A DNA stretch of 64,000 nucleotides, taken from contig NZ_JADFCM010000001.1 in the NCBI RefSeq assembly GCF_015234585.1, positions 558,001 through 622,000 on the forward strand, written 5' to 3'. The translations under genes were made by a program, and so were the position numbers. Shown here in pieces: positions 26,923 through 34,867 of this stretch. Each line of letters opens with the position of its first letter. The first letter of the stretch is position 1. The notes under the pieces were generated by a model. That model was not told the origin of the DNA. It ran no database searches and saw nothing but the letters and a program-made list of their open reading frames with translations. Origin of the DNA: Pseudalkalibacillus hwajinpoensis (GTDB lineage: Bacteria > Bacillota > Bacilli > Bacillales > Guptibacillaceae).

Positions 26923-27822
26923 TTGACAGACGTGAATGAGATGAAGACAGAAATGCGTAATGCAAAATCGGAAAATCTGCACCAATTTTCAACGCTTGAA
27001 ATAATCGAGCTGATGAACGAAGAGGATGGGAGCGTAGCTGGAATTGTGAAAGCCGCCCTCCCCGAGATTGAGAAAGTGGTTGATCAAGTTGTTGCTGTGA
27101 TGAAAAAAGGAGGAAAGCTCTTTTATTTTGGTGCTGGTACAAGCGGGCGTCTCGGCGTGTTAGATGCTTCTGAGTGCCCGCCGACATTTGGTGTTGCGGC
27201 TGACCTAGTGAATGGCGTAATTGCTGGAGGAGACCGAGCGCTCAGGTATCCAATCGAGGGGGCCGAAGATAGTCGGGAAACGGGGGGAGAGGATGTAAGG
27301 AAGCGTGTTAGTACACAAGATTTAGTCATTGGTATTGCTTCAAGCGGAAGAACCCCTTATGTGCTTGGCGCTATCGAAGAAGCGAATAAAATGGGTGTAG
27401 TGACAGCAGGGATCTCGTGTAATACAGGCGCACCGCTTTCAAAAATGGTTACATATCCGATTGAATTACCAGTAGGTCCCGAAGTGGTGACAGGTTCAAC
27501 GCGGCTTAAAGCAGGAACAGCACAGAAGATGGTATTAAATATGATTACGACAGCATCGATGATCAAGCTTGGGAAGGTCTATCGTAATTTAATGGTGAAC
27601 GTTCAAGCATCGAATGAAAAGCTACGGAAGCGAACAGTTTCGATTATTCAGGAGTTAACGAGAGTGAGTGAAGAAGAAGCTGCACGCTACAGTGAACAGG
27701 CAGAAGGCGATGCGCGGGTAGCGGTGCTGATGATTTTGCGAAAAGTGGACGCGGATCGAGCGAGGCGACTGCTTGAGGAGAAGAGTGGGGATTTTGTGGC
27801 TGCGATGGAGGGGGGAAGATAG
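26923..27822 (+). CDS. murQ: MurNAc-6-phosphate etherase MurQ (second copy)
   Basis: About 299 residues from TTG 26923, which has AGGGGAG at eight bases; ATG 26917 is in frame but only two bases from that site. SIS motifs FGAGTSGRLGVLDASECPPTFG, ASSGRTPYVLGA and VTGSTRLKAGTAQ match MurQ. It is clearly a paralogue of the copy at 20011 but diverged along its length, so not a recent tandem duplicate. As last gene of the ABC branch, it would convert MurNAc-6P made by the kinase. A palindromic repeat starts five bases after its stop. Confidence 0.92.
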   Translation: MTDVNEMKTEMRNAKSENLHQFSTLEIIELMNEEDGSVAGIVKAALPEIEKVVDQVVAVMKKGGKLFYFGAGTSGRLGVLDASECPPTFGVAADLVNGVIAGGDRALRYPIEGAEDSRETGGEDVRKRVSTQDLVIGIASSGRTPYVLGAIEEANKMGVVTAGISCNTGAPLSKMVTYPIELPVGPEVVTGSTRLKAGTAQKMVLNMITTASMIKLGKVYRNLMVNVQASNEKLRKRTVSIIQELTRVSEEEAARYSEQAEGDARVAVLMILRKVDADRARRLLEEKSGDFVAAMEGGR

Positions 27823-27826
27823 GTAA

Positions 27827-27862
27827 GGGGTCAGGTGCGTTACCGGTGACGTACCTGATCCC
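27827..27862. repeat. Palindromic repeat, GGGGTCAGGT type
   Basis: GGGGTCAGGTGCGT (27827-27840) faces ACGTACCTGATCCC with two G-U-type mismatches around a short centre. It starts five bases after the murQ stop. No T-run follows. Related copies: 37902, 50887, 51625 and 55964. Confidence 0.85.
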
Positions 27863-27910
27863 TATTAGATACATCTGTTTTCTCAACAAAGACACATCGC
27901 ATTCTTTCTA

Positions 27911-27946
27911 TTAAAACAGCCCCTGCGGAGTTACCGCAGGGGCTGT
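27911..27946 (-). terminator. Terminator of the small reverse-strand gene
   Basis: ACAGCCCCTGCGG (27916-27928) and CCGCAGGGGCTGT (27934-27946) form a perfect 13-base-pair stem with a five-base loop; read on the minus strand it is followed by TTTTAAT. It sits ten bases after the stop at 27956. Confidence 0.9.
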
Positions 27947-27955
27947 AGATATTTA

Positions 27956-28105
27956 TTACATCATTAAGTCCGCTGGTGAGTCATCAAAGTAGAGCCAGTG
28001 AAAATATTCTACTTCCGCATCAGACATTCTCAGAACTTCTTCTCTGTTCATTGTCGTTTTGTCGCACAAAAGATCAATAAATTGGTTTCGTGCTTGCTGG
28101 CTCAT
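27956..28105 (-). CDS. Small acidic protein, BH0509-like
   Basis: A 49-residue protein (MSQQARNQFIDLLCDKTTMN at the start, rich in acidic residues and Tyr/Trp at the end). The start at 28105 has GGAGG (28117-28113) at seven bases; the open frame continues upstream to 28207 but without a ribosome site. It resembles the short Bacillaceae proteins annotated as BH0509 family, with a pattern of R/N-x-F-I, a middle Glu-Glu and MSDAEVEYFHW near the end. Function unknown. It has its own promoter with an operator-like dyad, a cre-like site in the leader and its own terminator, so it is a real, regulated single gene. Confidence 0.75.
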   Translation of the reverse strand: MSQQARNQFIDLLCDKTTMNREEVLRMSDAEVEYFHWLYFDDSPADLMM

Positions 28106-28144
28106 TGTAAATCCTCCCTGTATTTTAAGCGGCAATTCCTGTTT

Positions 28145-28158
28145 GGTAACCGCTTTCA
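28145..28158 (-). promoter_or_regulatory. cre-like site in the leader of the small gene
   Basis: Read on the minus strand, TGAAAGCGGTTACC matches the cre consensus TGNAANCGNTNNCA except for the last base. It lies about 15 bases downstream of the -10 box. Confidence 0.45.
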
Positions 28159-28171
28159 ATTTGTTAATTTT

Positions 28172-28200
28172 ATTATACATCTCACAATGAGATGATTCAA
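28172..28200 (-). promoter_or_regulatory. Promoter with a 17-base palindrome filling the spacer
   Basis: On the minus strand: -35 TTGAAT (28200-28195), spacer CATCTCATTGTGAGATG (28194-28178) and consensus -10 TATAAT (28177-28172). The spacer is a perfect inverted repeat of seven bases around three. A half copy, ATCTCATTTTGG, lies just upstream. A repressor on the dyad would block RNA polymerase; the regulator is not known. Confidence 0.8.
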
Positions 28201-28498
28201 ATACCAAAATGAGATATATTGCAGGGAACCGATGTGAAATTGCTATGAAAGTGATCGGAAGTTCGGGGAATAAGAGTTATAAAGAGAATGTGTGTTCTTA
28301 TTTTCTGGATTTCACTTGAAAAAAATGTGTATTTTGGTTGTTTACTCCTTTTTAACAAACTGGATGAAGTGATCTTTATTCTAGAAGAGATGGTTAGAAT
28401 CAGAATTAGAGATGGATTTAGAAGGAGATTTGCCCGCTCTGCAGGAGTTTTTTCCTATTCAATGGAAGTAGAGAAGATGTAGAAAGGGAGTGTGGATG

Positions 28499-30499
28499 AT
28501 GGAAATTGAAATTGGAAGTGACAAGAAACAAAAGAATTTGGAAGAAAGCCTTTATGATTTCACTTTTGTTGGTGATCCCCAACTTTCACCTGATGGGAGC
28601 TACGTTGTTTATGTAAAGAAAGTGATAAATGAGAACAAAGAATATACTTCAAATTTAGTCATAGTAAATCGCGATACTGGAATTGAGCATGATTGGACAT
28701 ATGCTTCTGGGGAGAAAAAAGATCACTCTCCGCGCTGGTCGCCTGATGGGAAGACGATTGCTTTCGTTTCGAATCGATCAGGAGAAAATCAAATATGGCT
28801 TATCTCAACTGATGGTGGCGAAGCGCGACAACTATCTGATTTAAAAAGTGGTGTTTCCGCTCCTGTTTGGAAACCCGATGGTTCTTCGCTACTTGTTTTA
28901 AGTAAGGATACAAAAGAGAAAGAAGAAGGACGTAAGCCTCTCGTTGTGACTGACTTACAGTATAAAGCAGACGGCAGTGGTTTGCTTGACAATCACCATA
29001 TGCAAGTTGTCTTGATCGAGGTAACCTCAGGTGAAAAGAGAATAGAATGGCTAACAGATGCACCATTTAATCATTCTAGCCCTAACTGGTCACCGGATGG
29101 ACAATCCATTGTATATGTGAGAGATCGATATGAAGAACAGGGGTCCTACATGCGAGCCGACATCTTTATTCAGGGTCTGAATGAAGGATCAGAGCCTGAT
29201 CAGTTAAATCGTGAGGGTGGGAGCTTTAGCACACCGAACTGGTCACCAGATGGGAAGAAGCTCTCATTCATTGGGCATAACTTTGAGCATGAAGGAGCTA
29301 CGTTGAATAAAATCTGGACTGTTGACATAGCGAAGAAAGAGTTTACTTGTTTAACAGAGGAGGTTGATTTAGAGTGTTCGGATGTATTGATTTCAGATAT
29401 GCACTGGGGAGGCGCTTCTCCTGGTGCGATGTGGAACCAAAATGGAGATGGACTCTCTTTCCTTGCTAGTAAAGAAGGAAACACTGGTGTTTATTTCGTC
29501 GGAGAAGATTGCACGGTTCGACAAATAGCGGGTGGTGACAGGCACCATTACGCGTTTCACTACTTGCCAGGCGCGAATGAAGCGGCTGTTGCAATTAGCG
29601 ATCCACTTAACATTGGCGATATTTATACGCTTTCGTTTCATGGAGATCGAGTAAATGAACAGTGTTTGTCTCAATCAAATGCTGACGTTCTCGAAAGCTT
29701 GGAGCTCTCGACACCAGAAATGTTTACATACGCTGGGAAAGACGGTTTGGAGATTCAGGCCTGGCTATTGAAACCAAATGATTATCAGGAAGGTGAGGGA
29801 TATCCTCTTATTCTTGAAATTCACGGTGGACCGCATATGATGTATGGTAATTCATTTATGCACGAATTTCAGCTACTTGCAGCAAAAGGATATGTTGTCC
29901 TTTATACGAATCCACGTGGTAGTCAGGGATATGGACAAGAGTTTGTGAATGGTTGCCGAGGAGATTATGGTGGGGGTGATTATGAGGATTTGATGGCGGG
30001 TGTTGATGCCTCGTTGAACAAATATTCCTTTATTGATGAAGCTCAACTTTTCGTGACGGGAGGAAGCTACGGTGGCTTTATGACGAACTGGATTGTTGGG
30101 AAAACTGATCGATTCAAAGCAGCGGTTACCCAGCGCTCTATTTCGAATTGGCAGAGTTTCTATGGTGTTAGTGACATCGGATACTTTTTCACAAAGTGGG
30201 AAGTTGGAAGTGATTTAGATGAAAACCCTGATAAGCTTTGGCATCATTCACCGCTTAAGTATGTGGACCAAATCGAAACCCCACTTTTAATTCTTCATAG
30301 CGAAAATGATTACAGGTGCCCTATTGAGCAAGGAGAGCAGTTATATGTCGCTTTAAAGCATCGTGGGAAGGAAACGATGTTTGTAAGATTCCCAGAGTCT
30401 GATCATAATTTATCACGAAGCGGTCATCCAGAACTACGAGTGGAACGACTTAAGCATCTAGGAAACTGGTTCGACAATTACCTAGAAGGAAGACAATAA
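28499..30499 (+). CDS. S9-family prolyl oligopeptidase-type peptidase
   Basis: About 666 residues from ATG 28499 (AAAGGGAG at eight bases). The first roughly 400 residues form a WD40/TolB-like propeller with repeated SPDGxxI/YxS segments (LSPDGSYVVYV, WSPDGKTIAFVSN, WSPDGQSIVYV, WSPDGKKLSFI). The C-terminal alpha/beta-hydrolase domain has nucleophile GGSYGGFM, Asp in SENDYRCP and His in ESDHNLSR. It resembles B. subtilis YuxL and acylaminoacyl-peptidases and is probably cytosolic. Codons for VRQIAGGDRHH (29514-29550) coincide with a dispersed DNA repeat found elsewhere in non-coding DNA; the frame is not broken. Substrate unknown. Confidence 0.9.
   Translation: MEIEIGSDKKQKNLEESLYDFTFVGDPQLSPDGSYVVYVKKVINENKEYTSNLVIVNRDTGIEHDWTYASGEKKDHSPRWSPDGKTIAFVSNRSGENQIWLISTDGGEARQLSDLKSGVSAPVWKPDGSSLLVLSKDTKEKEEGRKPLVVTDLQYKADGSGLLDNHHMQVVLIEVTSGEKRIEWLTDAPFNHSSPNWSPDGQSIVYVRDRYEEQGSYMRADIFIQGLNEGSEPDQLNREGGSFSTPNWSPDGKKLSFIGHNFEHEGATLNKIWTVDIAKKEFTCLTEEVDLECSDVLISDMHWGGASPGAMWNQNGDGLSFLASKEGNTGVYFVGEDCTVRQIAGGDRHHYAFHYLPGANEAAVAISDPLNIGDIYTLSFHGDRVNEQCLSQSNADVLESLELSTPEMFTYAGKDGLEIQAWLLKPNDYQEGEGYPLILEIHGGPHMMYGNSFMHEFQLLAAKGYVVLYTNPRGSQGYGQEFVNGCRGDYGGGDYEDLMAGVDASLNKYSFIDEAQLFVTGGSYGGFMTNWIVGKTDRFKAAVTQRSISNWQSFYGVSDIGYFFTKWEVGSDLDENPDKLWHHSPLKYVDQIETPLLILHSENDYRCPIEQGEQLYVALKHRGKETMFVRFPESDHNLSRSGHPELRVERLKHLGNWFDNYLEGRQ
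29517..29546 (+). repeat. Repeat copy inside the S9 peptidase frame
   Basis: TTCGACAAATAGCGGG followed by TGGTGACAGGCACC. It is identical to the copies at 30507 and 34999 in all but two positions, yet lies inside the peptidase gene and is translated as part of RQIAGGDRHH. Confidence 0.85.
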
Positions 30500-30506
30500 G
30501 AGATCT

Positions 30507-30535
30507 TTCGACAAATAGCGGGCGGTGACAGGCAC
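30507..30535 (+). repeat. Repeat copy eight bases after the S9 peptidase stop
   Basis: TTCGACAAATAGCGGG followed by CGGTGACAGGCAC. It is about one kilobase from the in-gene copy, in the same orientation, between the peptidase stop and the SAM riboswitch promoter. Confidence 0.85.
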
Positions 30536-30551
30536 TTTTTGAGATCTTCCC

Positions 30552-30580
30552 TTGACGCGCTTCGAGAAAGATACTATACT
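30552..30580 (+). promoter_or_regulatory. Sigma-A promoter of the SAM riboswitch/metQNP unit
   Basis: -35 TTGACG (30552-30557), 17-base spacer, -10 TATACT (30575-30580). The S-box aptamer begins about 25 bases downstream. Confidence 0.85.
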
Positions 30581-30601
30581 ATTGAAAATAGTTAAATAAT
30601 A

Positions 30602-30787
30602 TCGAAAACTCTTATCAAGAGTGGCAGAGGGACTGGCCCTGTGACGCCCAGCAACCATCTCAGTTCGTGAGAAAGGTGCTAATTCCAGCAAACGAGCAAT
30701 CGTTTGAAAGATGAGAGAGAGTTCAGCGCTGCTGATAATGATGAAATGATACTACTCTCTCTGTACTTTACAGAGGGAGTTTTTTTA
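30602..30787 (+). promoter_or_regulatory. SAM-I (S-box) riboswitch with terminator
   Basis: The aptamer runs from CTCTTATCAAGAGTGGCAGA (30609) through GGGACTGGCCCTGTGACGCC and CAGCAACC to GATGAGAGAG (about 30719), the conserved S-box elements in order. The expression platform is a terminator: ACTCTCTCTGTA (30754-30765) with TACAGAGGGAGT (30769-30780) followed by seven T. When S-adenosylmethionine is bound the terminator forms and metQNP is shut off; when it is scarce an antiterminator forms. Confidence 0.97.
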
Positions 30788-30886
30788 TTGGGAGGGGATT
30801 TTAGCAGGTCGAAGTACTTTTGCGCTTTTATGTTTTAGTACTAAAACGCTTTACATTACTATGTGAATTTTAAAGGAGATTGAGAA

Positions 30887-31693
30887 ATGAAGAAATCATT
30901 GTATTTATTAGGTGCACTTATTTTAGTCTTTTTGGCAGGTTGTTCAGGGAATGAGGCTTCTGGGGATTCAGAAGATAGCCCACTGAAGGTAGGGGTAACG
31001 GCTGGACCGCATGAAGATGTGATGAACAAGGTGAAGGAAATCGCAGCGGAAGACGGGTTTGATATTGAAGTGATTGCGTTTAATGATTATGTGATGCCAA
31101 ATACAGCCCTTGATGAAGGGGAATTGGATGCGAACGTATTTCAGCATGAACCTTATTTGAATGATTATGTAAAAGAAAGAGGACTCGATCTTTCCAAGGT
31201 AGCAACTACGATTACTTTTCCCATGGGAATTTATTCTGACAAATATAAGAGTCTTGATGAATTGCAAGAAGGCGACAAAGTTGGGTTGCCTAACCATTCA
31301 ACAGGCGAACCGAGAGCGCTAATGTTGTTTGAGCAAGCTGGCATTATTGAGTTGAAAGATGGCGTTGGTGTTAAAGCAACGATCAAAGATATTGAGAAGA
31401 ATCCTTACAATCTCGAGTTTGTTCCATTAGAAGCTTCACAAATTCCAAGACAGCTTGGTGAGCTTGCGATTGCAGCAATTAATACGAACTTTGCAATGGA
31501 AAGTGGACGCGTACCGAAAGAAGATTCGCTTGAAATGGAACCAGAAGATTCCCCGTGGGTGAACGTGATTGCAACACAAACAGAGAACAAAGATGATGAA
31601 CGTATTCAAAAGCTAGTGAACTACTATCAATCAGATGAAGTGAAGCAATTTATCCAGGACGAATTTAACGGTTCTGTAGTTGCATCCTGGTAA
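30887..31693 (+). CDS. metQ: Methionine-binding lipoprotein MetQ
   Basis: A 268-residue NlpA/MetQ-family lipoprotein with signal peptide and lipobox LAGC (Cys near 19). LKVGVTAGPHEDVMNKV, VIAFNDYVMPNTALDEGELDANVFQHEPYL (family-diagnostic region) and VGLPNHSTGEPRALMLF are typical. It binds methionine outside the membrane for the MetNP transporter. Directly under the SAM riboswitch. The order here is metQ-metN-metP, whereas in B. subtilis metQ is last. Confidence 0.95.
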   Translation: MKKSLYLLGALILVFLAGCSGNEASGDSEDSPLKVGVTAGPHEDVMNKVKEIAAEDGFDIEVIAFNDYVMPNTALDEGELDANVFQHEPYLNDYVKERGLDLSKVATTITFPMGIYSDKYKSLDELQEGDKVGLPNHSTGEPRALMLFEQAGIIELKDGVGVKATIKDIEKNPYNLEFVPLEASQIPRQLGELAIAAINTNFAMESGRVPKEDSLEMEPEDSPWVNVIATQTENKDDERIQKLVNYYQSDEVKQFIQDEFNGSVVASW

Positions 31694-31714
31694 TTCGAAA
31701 GAGGAGTGAGCACG

Positions 31715-32749
31715 ATGATTCGATTAGAAAATATAACGAAAACGTATAAAAGCGGTGAGACGATTACGAAGGCGGTTGATGATGTTTCCATAGAAGTAGA
31801 GAAAGGAAGCATCTATGGCGTCATCGGTTATAGTGGTGCAGGAAAGAGCACGCTTGTCCGAATGGTGAATCTTCTGGAGCGACCGACAGATGGAAAGGTA
31901 TTTATCAATGACATTGAGCTCACTTCTTTGTCTACCGGAAAGCTTCAAAAAACAAGACAGCGCATTGGGATGATTTTTCAGTCTTTTAATTTGTTGAAAA
32001 CAGGCACTGTGTATCAAAACATTGCCATCCCGCTGAAGCTTACGGGTCTTCGTAAAAAAGAGATTGAAGCGCGAGTTGATAAATATTTAGGTATCGTTGG
32101 GTTATCGGATAAGCGGGATGCTTATCCTTCCCAGCTATCAGGCGGTCAGAAGCAGCGTGTGGCGATTGCCCGTGCGCTTGCTCATGAACCTGAAGTACTA
32201 CTATGCGATGAGGCAACGAGTGCCCTTGACCCAGATACGACAGAATCAATCCTATCTTTATTGGAACAAATCAATCGTGATTTTGGAATCACGATTTTAC
32301 TCATTACGCATGAAATGCACGTTGTCCAGAAAATATGTCATGAAGTGGCTGTGATGGAGAACGGGAAGGTGATTGAACAGGGGCGAGTGATCGATATCTT
32401 TAGTAAGCCTGCTACAACGACGGCCAAACGATTTGTTCAGTCGTTATTCCAGGATGAGCTTCCAGAGTCGCTTGTGTCGCGATTGAAAGAGCGTGGTCAG
32501 ATCGTGAATCTTTCATTTATTGGGGAGAAATCAGGTAGTCCCGCTCTTGCGCTTGTTAGTAAGAAGTTCGACGTGTATCCGTCCATTTTAGCAGGGAACA
32601 TTACACAACTGAAGGATCAGCCTTTTGGTAGGCTAGTCGTTCATTTAGATGGGGAAGCGGAAGAGACGGCTCGGGCCGTTGCCTTTTTAGAGGAAAGTGG
32701 CGTCGTAGTAGAAGGCTATGTTCAGGAGGTGGAAGCTCATGTCAGCTAA
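31715..32749 (+). CDS. metN: Methionine ABC transporter ATPase MetN
   Basis: 344 residues from ATG 31715 (GAGGAG at eight bases; GTG 31706 lies in the ribosome site). Walker A GYSGAGKST, signature LSGGQKQRVAIARAL and Walker B LLCDEATSALDP are intact. The last roughly 75 residues form the NIL/ACT-like regulatory domain, which senses methionine in this family. Overlaps the metP start. Confidence 0.95.
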   Translation: MIRLENITKTYKSGETITKAVDDVSIEVEKGSIYGVIGYSGAGKSTLVRMVNLLERPTDGKVFINDIELTSLSTGKLQKTRQRIGMIFQSFNLLKTGTVYQNIAIPLKLTGLRKKEIEARVDKYLGIVGLSDKRDAYPSQLSGGQKQRVAIARALAHEPEVLLCDEATSALDPDTTESILSLLEQINRDFGITILLITHEMHVVQKICHEVAVMENGKVIEQGRVIDIFSKPATTTAKRFVQSLFQDELPESLVSRLKERGQIVNLSFIGEKSGSPALALVSKKFDVYPSILAGNITQLKDQPFGRLVVHLDGEAEETARAVAFLEESGVVVEGYVQEVEAHVS

Positions 32750-33413
32750 GGTATCGGAGTTTATTGATCTTTGGGGTGCAGACATTTGGAACGCGATTAT
32801 TGAAACATTTCAAATGGTTGGGATCTCACTACTGATTTCAGTGTTGATTGGCCTCCCGCTTGGTGTGCTACTTGTTTTAACTAGACCTGAAAAAGCATTA
32901 GAAAATAAAGTTCTTTTCCGTATATTAAATGCGGCTATAAACGTGATCAGGTCGATTCCATTTATCATTTTACTGTTTTTCATTTTACCTTTTACAAAAA
33001 TGATTGCAGGTACAACTATTGGAGTAAAAGGTGTGATTGTGCCGCTCGTTGTCTTTACGGCGCCGTATATCGCAAGGTTGATGGAGTCCGCTCTTCTTGA
33101 GGTCGATCGTGGAGTAGTAGAAGCTTATGAAGCAATGGGGGTAAAAACGAGACACATTATCTGGCATGTTCTTGTAAGGGAGTCTCGTTCATCGATCGTT
33201 CTTGGATTAACGATTGCGACAATTGGACTGATTGGGGCAACGGCAATGGCTGGGCTCGTTGGAGCAGGTGGACTTGGTGATCTCGCTTATCGATACGGTC
33301 ATTTGCGATATGAAGTCGATGTGATGTACGTTACGGTATTTCTCCTTATTGTCCTTGTTCAGGGGCTACAATCGTTTGGGAATGTTCTCTCCGCTCGTTT
33401 GAAGAAGGATTAA
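32739..33413 (+). CDS. metP: Methionine ABC transporter permease MetP
   Basis: 224 residues from ATG 32739, preceded by AGGAGGTGG inside metN; an upstream in-frame start at 32718 has no such site. Five predicted helices, and the permease loop VEAYEAMGVKTRHIIWHVLVRES. The sequence LIGATAMAGLVGAGGLGDLAYRYG is typical of MetI/MetP. Overlaps metN by 11 bases. No clear terminator was seen right after it. Confidence 0.95.
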   Translation: MSAKVSEFIDLWGADIWNAIIETFQMVGISLLISVLIGLPLGVLLVLTRPEKALENKVLFRILNAAINVIRSIPFIILLFFILPFTKMIAGTTIGVKGVIVPLVVFTAPYIARLMESALLEVDRGVVEAYEAMGVKTRHIIWHVLVRESRSSIVLGLTIATIGLIGATAMAGLVGAGGLGDLAYRYGHLRYEVDVMYVTVFLLIVLVQGLQSFGNVLSARLKKD

Positions 33414-33513
33414 GTTAAAAGAAAACCATTTTGTTTTATTGTCATTAGCAGGTGTGTCTTCAATAAATGAACTTCATGATCAGTTTGTTCATCAGATTTA
33501 GGAGGAAGAAAAG

Positions 33514-34608
33514 ATGGAATCAATTCAGGTAAGAGCAACGCCAGGACATTATGAATGTCGATCAGGTATCCTTCAAGAATTACCACGATTGCTTAAGGAA
33601 GGGCAGTTTCAAAAAGTGTTTGTGATTTCTGGACAGCAATCTTGGGAAGCAGCCCAGGGTTATTTTCCAGATCTATCTGCCTTTCATGTAGCTTATTCTA
33701 CGTACGGTGGTGAATGTTCAGAAACGGAAATTAAAAGACAGTCTGAATTAGCCAATATTCACGGTGCCGATTTGATTCTTGGTGTAGGTGGCGGAAAGGT
33801 TCTGGATGTAGCGAAAGCAGTTGGTAATGAAGTGAATAAAGATGTGGCTCTTGTGCCAACGCTTGCGTCTACATGTGCGGCAACGACGCCACTTAGTGTG
33901 AAGTATTCAGACGAGGGAGAGTTTATTGAGTATACTATTTTTCCAAGAAGTACATATCTTGTTCTTGTAGAGCCTGAAATTCTAGTGCAGTCACCAATCG
34001 CTTATTTGAAAGCAGGAATTGGTGATACGCTGGCCAAATGGTATGAAGCGAGAGCACTCATTGAGGAACTGCCTTCAACGCCAATTCCCGTAAAACTAGC
34101 GTATGAAGTAGCAAGAAGCTGCCGTGATGTCCTTGTGGCAGATGGTGAAAAAGCGGTTAAGGATCAACAGAATGGTCGTTTGAGTGAAGCGTTTATTAGG
34201 GTAATTGAAACAAGTTTTTTATCAGGAGGGATGGTAGGAGGTCTTGGAGACCGCTATGGTCGGATTGCAGCGGCACATTCCATTCATAACGGATTAACAC
34301 ACGTATCTGAAGCTCATTCGTTTCTTCACGGTGAGAAGGTAGCTTATGGCATACTTGTGCAACTTGTACTAGAAGGTGAGTGGGAAGAGGTGAGAGGTTT
34401 ATTTGCCTATTATAAAGAAATTGGTTTGCCCCTCTCGTTAGAGTCAATTGGCATTGAACCAACAAATGTGGAGAGCATAGGTCAAGTCATCGCAGAATAC
34501 GCTACGAGAGATGGGGAGTCTATTCATTTCCCTTCAGGTCATGTGACGAAAAATGATGTAGTTGAAGCGATTCTTGGATTAGAAGCATTACAAGTTACGT
34601 TAAGTTGA
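33514..34608 (+). CDS. Iron-containing alcohol dehydrogenase, GldA/YbdH type
   Basis: A 364-residue group III dehydrogenase of the glycerol dehydrogenase branch. ILGVGGGKVLDVAKAVG is the NAD(P) pyrophosphate loop, and VPTLASTCAATTPLSV the following substrate loop. Metal ligands fit D in AGIGDTLAKWYEAR, H in AAHSIHNGL and H in HSFLHGEKVAYG. E. coli relatives are GldA and HcxA/YbdH, which reduce 2-oxoacids or hydroxyketones. The gene stands alone 100 bases after metP with RBS AGGAGGAAG. Substrate cannot be decided. Confidence 0.85.
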   Translation: MESIQVRATPGHYECRSGILQELPRLLKEGQFQKVFVISGQQSWEAAQGYFPDLSAFHVAYSTYGGECSETEIKRQSELANIHGADLILGVGGGKVLDVAKAVGNEVNKDVALVPTLASTCAATTPLSVKYSDEGEFIEYTIFPRSTYLVLVEPEILVQSPIAYLKAGIGDTLAKWYEARALIEELPSTPIPVKLAYEVARSCRDVLVADGEKAVKDQQNGRLSEAFIRVIETSFLSGGMVGGLGDRYGRIAAAHSIHNGLTHVSEAHSFLHGEKVAYGILVQLVLEGEWEEVRGLFAYYKEIGLPLSLESIGIEPTNVESIGQVIAEYATRDGESIHFPSGHVTKNDVVEAILGLEALQVTLS

Positions 34609-34626
34609 TTAGGCATATCTAGTGAG

Positions 34627-34667
34627 TAAAAAAGTCCCCTGGAAGTTACGGTTCAACGCCCAGGGGA
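34627..34667 (-). terminator. Terminator, mainly for the reverse-strand small ORFs
   Basis: TCCCCTGG (34635-34642) pairs with CCAGGGGA (34660-34667). Read on the minus strand the stem is followed by CTTTTTTACT, a good terminator directly after the TAA of the 38-codon ORF. On the plus strand, after the alcohol dehydrogenase, it is followed only by TTAAATA. Confidence 0.7.
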
Positions 34668-34784
34668 TTAAATATGATAGATGGATTTTGCGAGTAGATC
34701 AAGATGGCGATTGCGATGTTCCTTCCATTGACATTGTTGATCAGCACCTGGCTGAAAATAGTTCTTGATCAGTAATAAAATCAT
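34668..34784 (-). CDS. Putative 38-residue small protein
   Basis: An ORF with ATG at 34784 and TAA at 34668-34670: hydrophobic start MILLLIKNYFQPG, then a polar, His/Arg-rich tail (QWKEHRNRHLD). GGAGGGG (34800-34794) stands nine bases before the ATG and a terminator begins at the stop codon. I do not recognise the family. It follows a 15-codon ORF with an equally good ribosome site, so the two may be one short transcript. Evidence is signals only, hence moderate confidence. Confidence 0.5.
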   Translation of the reverse strand: MILLLIKNYFQPGADQQCQWKEHRNRHLDLLAKSIYHI

Positions 34785-34819
34785 TGAAATGTTCCCCTCC
34801 GATTCAACGAATGTGTTGT

Positions 34820-34867
34820 TTAGCGCCTATTAATAATTTCCTGTTCAAGAACGTAAATGTTCTCCAT
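34820..34867 (-). CDS. Putative 15-residue leader or micropeptide
   Basis: ATG at 34867 to TAA at 34820, encoding MENIYVLEQEIINRR. GGAGGTG (34880-34874) lies eight bases before the ATG. It precedes the 38-codon ORF by 35 bases on the same strand. It may be a leader peptide or simply a micropeptide; no family is recognised. A possible promoter upstream (TTGATA, 16 bases, TGTAAT on the minus strand near 34935-34908) is weak. Confidence 0.4.
   Translation of the reverse strand: MENIYVLEQEIINRR

Noticed and set aside
28288..28482. 64-codon plus-strand frame before the S9 peptidase
   Set aside because: No ribosome site before the ATG, odd composition and no family resemblance.
30842..30855. cre-like sequence around AAAACGCTTTACA before metQ
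   Set aside because: Aligned on the central CG it misses the outer TG and CA positions of the consensus, so it is not a convincing CcpA site.
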